Below, piece after piece: positions 57,501 to 64,000 of a DNA stretch of 64,000 nucleotides. The notes below the pieces were generated by a model. It was not told the DNA's origin. It did not search any database and saw only the letters and a list, made by a program, of their open reading frames with translations. Position 1 is the stretch's first letter. Each line of letters starts with the position of its first letter. The translations under genes were made by a program, and so were the position numbers. The stretch spans positions 428,029,324 to 428,093,323 of the forward strand of contig NC_073692.1 in the NCBI RefSeq assembly GCF_029784155.1, in the 5' to 3' direction. The stretch comes from Uranotaenia lowii (Eukaryota; Arthropoda; Insecta; Diptera; Culicidae).

Positions 57501-58666
57501 TCAAGGCCTTGGCGTTTAGTTCTTCTTCCTGCTCCAATTCCATTTTCCTTAAATCATTTTCGATTGCAAGCTGCTTCATACGACGAGCCTTTTGCAGAGC
57601 TAATTTTCGCACCCGCAAAGCTGTTTCAATTTCCAGCTCATCATCCTTAGCCTTTTCTTGTCGTTCAAGTTCCTTCATCCGATTTTCAAGTGTGTGAGCG
57701 ATGCTGTCCGATTTAGCTGATACATCATCCTTTTTCGTTTTCTTCCTTTTCGCTGCAACCTCTTGTTTTTTCAGGTACTCAGAATAAGCTTGTTGACACG
57801 CTACCGCGCTACAGAACCACATTTTCTCCTTCTTGACATCGTCAGACACTCCGACGCAACGGTAGTGGAACCAGCCTTTACAAGAATCACAGTGAACCAT
57901 ACCTTCATTTTCTTCCGAAACTTGGTTGCAGAGGGCGCATGGGGTGAGGGTTAAATCCAACGATTGATCCGAGTCCGATACTGTAGCCATGATCCGTTAG
58001 CAAATTTTTGAGTTTGTTGGGGATCGGAATGGACTAAGTACTAGTGTTTTCGTAGCAGTATAGCAGCTCAAACTGAAATTGTATATTTTTAATTACAAAT
58101 GAGTTCACAATTGGTTTCATTTTACTAATCGTACTTACAATTTGCTAGTACTTATTTTATGCCTCTGATTTTGAACTTCACGCCTCACCAGACCGACCGA
58201 TGGTTTTAAGAAGTTATTGATCGTTGTTGTTGTAAGATATAGGTAATTTGCTTGAAAGCCCCTGATAATACGAGCTCTTCAAAACACTTTCGATTGCGAG
58301 GATTGTACTGCATAGGCTTCAAACCATTTAGTAGGCGGCGCGACGAATTGATTTGCCCTTCTACTGCTGATTTGTGACCTAGTATGATATGTTATAAATG
58401 TTTGTTACCACATAGGTCGATTTCACACGCAGTATCCTGCAATCTACTTCTGTTTACTTTTAATATCTTTATCCACAACGTTTTTCGGAAATTTTATAGA
58501 AATCAGAGATTTAATATGAGCTTTTCAAATTACTTTTGGATAAGACCGCGATGATAATAACGTTATCACTTCCGCCCAAAATATTTTCCCAGTAACTGCG
58601 ACTATATGCCCTGTTGCTCTTTTTACTCTGCCGTCCACCGGCTGAGTAAACTGTGGTAACAGACGC
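51548..58666 (-). mobile_element. Full-length BEL/Pao LTR retrotransposon, 7.1 kb
   Basis: LTRs at 51553-52199 and 58015-58661 are each 647 bp and look identical by eye. On the minus strand they run from TGTTACCACAG to GATCCCCAACA. The 5-bp duplication GACGC lies at 51548-51552 and 58662-58666. The single ORF is intact. The element is inserted antisense in the LINE ORF2. No env gene is present. Confidence 0.95.
52228..57990 (-). CDS. BEL/Pao Gag-Pol polyprotein, 1920 aa, with N-terminal PHD finger
   Basis: The N-terminus is a PHD-type finger (Cys18, Cys21, Cys34, Cys37, His42, Cys45, Cys60, Cys65; GMVHCDSCKGWFHYRC). A Lys/Glu-rich coiled coil follows (about 70-220), then the Gag core (FTGKAEEWPLFISSFK, about 293-430). 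Zinc knuckles are near 514-575 (CKVCKSSNHRLRDC, CHVCLNDHGKSWC). The retropepsin-like protease has AFLDDGSSATLV (near 619). The reverse transcriptase has FGADIREMYHQL and the catalytic YVDDYYDS (near 1034). RNase H carries VFTDASETAYGCVAYF and IPRLELMAAVLG. The integrase has an HHCC finger (HEKCGHGNKETV, CMWCK), then VGIDYLGPL, FSDNGTNFLG and the GGAWERMVRSVKEAL Glu. No stops interrupt it. Confidence 0.95.
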   Translation of the reverse strand: MATVSDSDQSLDLTLTPCALCNQVSEENEGMVHCDSCKGWFHYRCVGVSDDVKKEKMWFCSAVACQQAYSEYLKKQEVAAKRKKTKKDDVSAKSDSIAHTLENRMKELERQEKAKDDELEIETALRVRKLALQKARRMKQLAIENDLRKMELEQEEELNAKALKEKEDHLAKLEEMRASFSSKLTVVQGKIDRLNDSLHESKDGMKHKAQKLKLEKKPKARAKFDQQNSDTEWTSFGDSNCTDSLSESSDTDISTEIEKESKDRKHDKSNGLGPQPSQAQLTARSGISRKLPIFTGKAEEWPLFISSFKSSTIACGYTEVENLVRLQESIQGDALENVRGQLLFPKSVPKAIKKLRQLYGRPEQLLRFYLDKVRQLESPKADKLHTYIPFGNAVEQLCEHLEAAELKEHLLNPILIQDLVDKLPASDKREWVRYKKRKHSADLRVFSKFLSRIVDEACEASVSFHSKADSKISGNARNKERLFSHDIAQEEEPCELPTSDPPARDQSTTNLKPCKVCKSSNHRLRDCQEFKEMSVLQRLELVEKWKLCHVCLNDHGKSWCRFKIRCDIGDCRERHNPLLHKSVRRVVMNTHFRSNSSILFRVIPVVLHYGRKSIKTTAFLDDGSSATLVEQSLADELGVVGQKEPLTITWTADVSRVEENSMRMNLKISSCDDNELWCLNGTRTVGELKLPKQSMCFEDLTEKHAHLRGLPIQSYSGTCPGLLIGLNNLHLMAPLETKMGGIGDPIAVRSKLGWAIYGPVGKQHIYGDSEFFGVHVEVSNEELHDLIKLQYTIEEATVPVVRESPEDVRARQILESTTIRVGDRFETGLLWKTDDPKFPDNYHMAARRAKQLEHRLLKTPDLFANVCQQIKEYQEKGYAHEASSEELSSSSPNKSWYLPLNVVLNPKKPGKVRLVWDAAATVSGISLNSQLLKGPDMLVSLPAVINRFRERRIAFGADIREMYHQLQIRKQDRQAQRFLFRADPNKRFKTFIMDVATFGSTCSPCSAQFVKNRNAEEFVKQYPEAVAAITGNHYVDDYYDSADTEDQAVERALQVKYIHSKGGFELRNWVSNTHEVLKRVGEPKAEQIVHFNQDKASDTERVLGIIWDPEEDVFSFSTDHREDIKEYLENIKKPTKRVVLSCVMGFFDPLGLLAPFTVHGKTLIQDLWRSGCDWDQELSSECFGTWKRWIDLLPLVRTIRIPRCYLGQIHSNDVTSLDLHVFTDASETAYGCVAYFRVTWAGGIKCSLVMAKSKVAPLKQQSIPRLELMAAVLGAKMHQIIKQNHSFTIHKCYFWTDSQTTLSWIRSDQHRFKTFVAFRIGEIQESTNISAWHWVPSKQNIADALTKWGQGPPLDSKSAWFNGPEFLYEPADQWPKQECSTDVVEDELKSVYVLVHEASSTKKVVMVDDISTWKRVLRITATVYRFICNIKRKREGLPMLVSKATENQAKMLKAKLKTNQCPLQREELIKAETILWQQAQYEAFPNEVRILKNNLKRKENESLQQLEKSSVLYRLTPVIDDNGVMRMGGRMEQAEHIPFDTKFPIILPKDNLITTRLLQFFHEKCGHGNKETVYNEVCQKFWIPKLRVAIQHIMRECMWCKVYRCKPEIPRMAPLPVQRLSAKLGPFSSVGIDYLGPLEVTVGRRKEKRWVAVFTCLAVRAVHMEIIYSLSTQSCLMAIRRFISKRGTPEEIFSDNGTNFLGSWNQMLKSIDYECAEKVTSPKTKWHFIPPGTPHMGGAWERMVRSVKEALKAFSDGRKLTDEILITALSEAEDLINFRPLTYKSQETTGSEALTPNHFLRVVKPIDMEGDEVEVADALRDIYKRSLYLADQLWQRWYKEYLPTINKRTKWFEERRTLKKDDLVFIVNGKNKKHWIRGIVEEIFAAPDGRVRQALVRTNVGVHRKSVANLAVLGVNPNVM

Positions 58667-60153
58667 ATATCTGTAGTCATAGACATGTACCATGGTCGCG
58701 AACTGTAACTGTTGAAGGTAAACAAATTCCTTACCATAAAACTATTAAAGTTTTAGGAGTTACCTTGGATCGAAACCTATCTTATGTACCATACTTCCAA
58801 CGAATTAGAAACGACATTCAGTCCAGTATCAAATTGATCAAAATACTGGGTAGTAATCATTCTGTTAATAACAGGAAAACTATTCTAAATATTGCCAACA
58901 GTTTGGTCACTAGCAAATTAACATATGGTATTGAACTGACCTGCAGAGTAGACGAAACGTTAATTCAACAATTTGGCCCTCTTTACAACAAATCGATTCG
59001 TATTGCTTCAGGGCTCTTACCGAGTACCCCTATTCTTTCTGTATGTGCTGAAGTTTAAGTTTTACCCTTCAAGATGATTCTGACCAAAATCATTGCGAAT
59101 AGAGCCGTTCATTATCTCGAGCATCGAAGTAGAAACCAGTATACTCCTAATCAAGTCGATATCGCTGCCTCTGCCAACCGATTGTTAAATGAGGTTACTG
59201 GGAATACCCTCCCACCAGTTTTACGTTGTCATCGAGTTAGCGATCGTGATTGGTTTGTGCCGAAACCGAAAATAGATTGGAGTATAAAACACAAATTGAA
59301 AGCTAGTGATCCAGCATGGAAAGCACAAGCTACGTACAACGAGCATATTGCACAGTTCAGTGTTCACTCAAAGCTTTACACAGACGGTTCCAAAAACAGC
59401 GAGGGAGTGGGCTTCAGGATTGTCACACCGACTGGAAACTTTTCTTTCAAACTACCGAATATAGCATCTGTGTTCACCGCCGAGGTTGCTGCTTTGAAAA
59501 TCGCTGTTGAACATGCAACTGAACTTGCCAATCCGATTGTTATCTTAACCGACTCGGCAAGTGCGCTACAAGCCATCGAAAAGGGATCAAGTACCCATCC
59601 TTGGATACAGGCCATTGAGAGCGAAAACTTAAGCCAAATAACCTTCTGCTGGATTCCCGGGCATAAAGGAATAAAAGGTAATGAGGAAGCAGATAGAGAA
59701 GCTGCCAAAGGCAGAAACGGCCGTGTCTGGAGCAAGTTTATTCCGAAAATGGACATTAAACGACATATTTTATCCACGATCTGGCTAGCTTGGGAAACAC
59801 TGTGGTTCAATGAGAGACAGCTTTTTTGTAGGAAAGTAAAAGGTTCAGTAAGTGTGTATGAGGATCGGACACATCGTAGAGAACAGCAAATTTTGTCACG
59901 TTTAAGAACTGGTCACACGAAACTTACACACCTCCACTACCTTGACTCGAGTTGCCGTACCCGTCCAACATGTGAAATTTGTGAAACGAGCCTGACTGTT
60001 GAACATATTCTCGTGTGCTGTCCGCAGTTTCAGATCTACCGAGAAAACCTGGATTTATCGACGTCTATCCGAGAAATTTTAAGCAACGACAGAGAAGCTG
60101 AAGATAAAATTTTGAACTTTCTGAAAATGAGTCAGCTGTATGATGCAATCTAA
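58667..60153 (+). pseudogene. LINE ORF2, 3' part: connection and RNase H domains
   Basis: The LINE frame resumes after the BEL target duplication: with one GACGC copy removed, the codons on the two sides stay in phase (IKVLGVTLDRNLSYVPYF follows). Next come the thumb/connection segment and, after a TAA stop at 59056-59058, VLPFKMILTKIIANRAVHY and the RNase H domain. The latter has KLYTDGSKNSEGVGF, VFTAEVAALKIAVEHA, ILTDSASALQAI and FCWIPGHKGIKGNEEADREA. A terminal CCHC-like segment (CEICETSLTVEHILVCC) follows. All four RNase H acidic/His signatures are kept. Confidence 0.9.
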
Positions 60154-60236
60154 TGAAAAATCTATAAGAGACGAATTAACTGAAAAAGTTAAAAGTCTCT
60201 CTAATTAAATAAAAAAAAAAAAAAAATACTAATGCT

Positions 60237-61500
60237 AAAGCGAACTTCGTTACTTAAAAAACTTCGTTAGCTAACTAATAGCTAAAAAACTATAATATTT
60301 AAATAAATTTTGGTTAAAAAAACTGAAAATATTTCCATCGACAAGTTCTGCGTAAGTATCCAGAAAATAAAATTATATCTTGGAATTAACATCAAAAATG
60401 TCCCCAAATAAAGGCTCCTAGTTTAGAGCATCCTTCGCCATTAAATTTTTAGTAAGTATAGATTTAGATTGCTATTATGAAATTTAATACTGAATCCTAT
60501 TTTAAATTCAAAGTTCTGAATCTATAATTTAAATGTGCCCGTTTTTTTTATTCTTTGTAACGCACAATTTTTAGATCTGAAGTTTATTTTAGATTCGTAT
60601 ATGTATGTTGGTTATCCACCATGGGTGCACGGAATCACCGCAGTTTCTGCCTAAGTATTTGCTTACATGCTTTGTATAGATTAATTATTAGTTCAATAAA
60701 TAATGTTCGCCTCGTTTACATAATAGAGCAACATCGCATCCGACGCATTTGACATTTTAAAAATACTATATTTTTGTCACTAATGTTACATTGATTACAT
60801 CGTCTTTATTTTAAATTTAAGTCATTTGTGTCCTTTTAAATTAAATCATTTTTGTTTTTATCACATCTACCTTATATGTTTGGCTTGCTTTGTTATAATT
60901 GTCAATTTTGTCATTTTGCCAACTTCAGTTATATTTGTGGGTTTGAAAATTATATTATTTTAATCAATTTTTTAAATTTCTTTATTAAATTTTTTTTGAT
61001 ATATTATTTTTTATTATTTCTCTTTTGTAATTTTGACCATCTTTGTCATTACTTCAACTACATTACTCATTTTTTTTAAATTTATTGTTGTCCTACTGGG
61101 TACTAACTTGAATGACCAACGAGGTTTATCAAAACAAACAATTTCAAATATTTTCATTTTTTTATATACCTACTTGTCATTTTTTGTGGTTTAGAAAGAT
61201 TTGTTATTTTTATCTTTTATTATGTTTTTATTTTTGTCATTGTTGTCATTTTTGTCATTTCATTTTTTTAAATTATTGTCATCTTAATCATTACTGTATT
61301 TTTATCATTTTTGTAATTATTTGAAAATTTTTAAGCAAATCAGTTGCCTTCTGAGACGATGTCTGTGGTTTCAACCCCTTCCCCCCCATGCTCCACCAGC
61401 AACGATGATTGATATCAAGTCGCGAATGCCATAAAGATGGTAATATGACTATAATAGAATCAAAAATATTTTGTCATTTTTTTAGTTGCTATAGTTTGTA
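60237..61500. other. AT-rich spacer with degenerate TTTGTCATT units
   Basis: No gene is visible. From about 60830 the motif TTTGTCATT appears repeatedly but irregularly (for example 60908, 61175, 61230-61262). That is the inverse complement of the satellite unit further right. Confidence 0.6.
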
Positions 61501-61528
61501 ATTTTTGGAATTTTTGTCATCTTTATCA

Positions 61529-64000
61529 AAAATGACAAAAATGACAAGAATGACAACAATGACAAAAATGACAAAAATGACAAAAATAACAAAAATGACA
61601 AAAATGACAAAAATGACAAAAATGACAAAAATGACAAAAATGACACAAATGACAAAAATGACAAAAATGACAAAAATGACAAAAATGACAAAAATGACAA
61701 AAATGACAAAAATGACAAAAATGACAAAAATGACAAAAATGACAAAAATGACAAAAATGACAAAAATGACAAAAATGACAAAAATGACAAAAATGACAAA
61801 AATGACAAAAATGACAAAAATGACAAAAATGACAAAAATGACAAAAATGACAAAAATGACAAAAATGACAAAAATGACAAAAATGACAAAAATGACAAAA
61901 ATGACAAAAATGACAAGAATGACAACAATGACAAAAATGACAAAAATGACAAAAATGACAAAAATGACAAAAATGACAAAAATGACAAAAATGACAAAAA
62001 TGACAAAAATGACAAAAATGACAAAAATGACAAAAATGACAAAAATGACAAAAATGACAAAAATGACAAAAATGACAAAAAGGACAAAAATGACAAAAAT
62101 GACAAAAATGACAAAAATGACAAAAATGACAAAAATGACAAAAATGACAAAAATGACAAAAATGACAAAAATGACAAAAATGACAAAAATGACAAAAATG
62201 ACAAAAATGACAAAAATGACAAAAATGACAAAAATGACAAAAATGACAAAAATGACAAAAATGACAAAAATGACAAAAATGACAAAAATGACAAAAATGA
62301 CAAAAATGACAAAAATGACAAAAATGACAAAAATGACAAAAATGACAAAAATGACAAAAATGACAAAAATGACAAAAATGACAAAAATGACAAAAATGAC
62401 AAAAATGACAAAAATGACAAAAATGACAAAAATGACAAAAATGACAAAAATGACAAAAATGACAAAAATGACAAAAATGACAAAAATGACAAAAATGACA
62501 AAAATGACAAAAATGACAAAAATGACAAAAATGACAAAAATGACAAAAATGACAAAAATGACAAAAATGACAAAAATGACAAAAATGACAAAAATGACAA
62601 AAATGACAAAAATGACAAAAATGACAAAAATGACAAAAAATGACAAAAATGACAAAAATGACAAAAATGACAAAAATGACAAAAATGACAAAAATGACAA
62701 AAATGACAAAAATGACAAAAATGACAAAAATGACAAAAATGACAAAAATGACAAAAATGACTAAAATAAAAAAAGGGCAAAAATGACTAAAATGACAAAA
62801 AGGGCAAAAATGACAAATATGACAAAAATTACAAAAATGGCAAAAATGACAAAAATTACCAAAATGACAAAAATTACAAAAATGACAAAAATGACAAAAA
62901 TGACAAAAATGACAAAAATGACAAAAATGACAAAAATGACAAAAATGACAAAAATGATAAAAATGACAAAAATGACAAAAATGACAAAAATGACAACAAT
63001 AACAAAAATGACAAAAATGACAAAAATGACAAAAATGACAAAAATGACAAAAATGACAAAATTGACAAAAATGACAAAAATGACAAAAATGACAAAAATG
63101 ACAAAAATGACAAAAACGACAAAAATGACAAAAATGACAAAAATGACAAAAATGACAAAAATGACAAAAATGACAAAAATGACAAAAATGACAAAAATGA
63201 CAAAAATGACAAAAATGGCAAAAATGACAAAAATGACAAAAATGACAAAAATGACAAAAAAGACAAACATGACAAAAATGACAAAAATGACAAAAATGAC
63301 AAAAATGACAAAAATGACAAAAATGACAAAAATGACAAAAATGACAAAAATGACAAAAATGACAAAAATGACAAAAATGACAAAAATGACAAAAATGACA
63401 AAAATGACAAAAATGACAAAAATGACAAAAATGACAAAAATGACAAAAATGACAAAAATGACAAAAATGACAAAAATGACAAAAATGACAAAAATGACAA
63501 AAATGACAAAAATGACAAAAATGACAAAAATGACAAAAATGACAAAAATGACAAAAATGACAAAAATGACAAAAATGACAAAAATGACAAAAATGACAAA
63601 AATGACAAAAATGACAAAAATGACAAAAATGACAAAAATGACAAAAATGACAAAAATGACAAAAATGACAAAAATGACAAAAATGACAAAAATGACAAAA
63701 ATGACAAAAATGACAAAAATGACAAAAATGACAAAAATGACAAAAATGACAAAAATGACAAAAATGACAAAAATGACAAAAATGACAAAAATGACAAAAA
63801 TGACAAAAATGACAAAAATGACAAAAATGACAAAAATGACAAAAATGACAAAAATGACAAGAATGACATAAATGACAAAAATGACAAAAATGACAAAAAT
63901 GACAAAAATGACAAAAATGACAAAAATTACAAAAATTACAAAAATGACAAAAATGACAAAAATGACAAAAATGACAAAAATGACAAAAATGACAAAAATG
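61529..64000 (+). repeat. 9-bp satellite (ATGACAAAA)n, about 2.5 kb, leaving the window
   Basis: About 270 head-to-tail units of ATGACAAAA run to the window edge with few changes. A variant block (AAGAATGACAACAATG) recurs 369 bp apart (G at 61548 and 61917), exactly 41 units, which shows local duplication of a longer segment. An extra A near 62637 shifts the phase by one base. A more diverged patch spans 62755-62880. The unit has no stop in two plus and three minus frames, giving artefactual Met-Thr-Lys and Phe-Val-Ile type frames. Confidence 0.97.

Larger units (their letters stand above)
47091..60236 (+). mobile_element. Full-length I-type LINE (non-LTR retrotransposon), split by BEL/Pao
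   Basis: The element runs from 47103 to a poly(A) run ending about 60224 and is flanked by the 12-bp target duplication AATACTAATGCT (47091-47102 and 60225-60236). It has a 5' UTR of 322 bp, ORF1, ORF2 (endonuclease, reverse transcriptase) and a C-terminal RNase H domain, which points to the I/LOA side of LINEs rather than Jockey. Without the 7.1-kb BEL insertion it is about 6.0 kb. Two stop codons (48298-48300 and 59056-59058) and the insertion inactivate it, but the sequence is otherwise well kept. Confidence 0.92.

Noticed and set aside
61482..63923. Very long open frames on both strands (Met-Thr-Lys, Phe-Val-Ile, Ser-Phe-Leu repeats)
   Set aside because: They are products of a 9-bp satellite whose unit lacks stops in five frames; no start context, domain or composition supports a protein.

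Overview
The window reads as nuclear DNA of a culicine mosquito, probably Aedes-like. This is inferred from intact insect-type host genes with short canonical GT-AG introns, set in AT-rich DNA packed with transposons of kinds common in Aedes and Culex (RTE and I-type LINEs, Copia, BEL/Pao, DD37E Tc1-mariner, many MITEs). The species itself cannot be read from the sequence.

Layout. (1) 319-16527, minus strand: one five-exon gene for a secreted or membrane-anchored protein with several Ig-like modules. Its third intron (1304-15593, 14.3 kb) holds at least eight transposon insertions. (2) 16.5-28.3 kb: intergenic, with a minisatellite-bearing MITE, a TTAA-flanked MITE, a retroposed insertion with a 20-bp target-site duplication (TSD), and a three-part nested DNA-transposon stack (23426-28323) that carries a captured piece of cyclin K. 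(3) 28.8-47 kb: the gene-rich core. It holds HDHD2-like phosphatase (+), a young complete Copia element inserted in the HDHD2 3' UTR, the MOF/KAT8 histone acetyltransferase (-), a 500-N assembly gap, prefoldin subunit 6 (+), the GATOR1 subunit NPRL3 (+) and adenosine kinase (-). (4) 47103-60224: a full-length I-type LINE with ORF1, ORF2 and RNase H, split by a complete BEL/Pao element with identical 647-bp LTRs. (5) 60.2-64 kb: AT-rich DNA running into a 9-bp satellite array that leaves the window.

The host genes are single-copy housekeeping or regulatory genes and do not form a pathway. MOF acetylates histone H4K16, PFDN6 helps deliver actin and tubulin to the chaperonin TRiC, NPRL3 restrains TORC1 under amino-acid shortage, and adenosine kinase recycles adenosine to AMP. 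Every coding exon chain was checked for reading phase across the proposed splice sites and all are open. The main interest lies in the transposons: gene capture, nested insertions with exact empty sites, a LINE with a TAATG ORF1/ORF2 junction, a BEL Gag with a PHD finger, and several MITEs that repeat their terminal motif internally.
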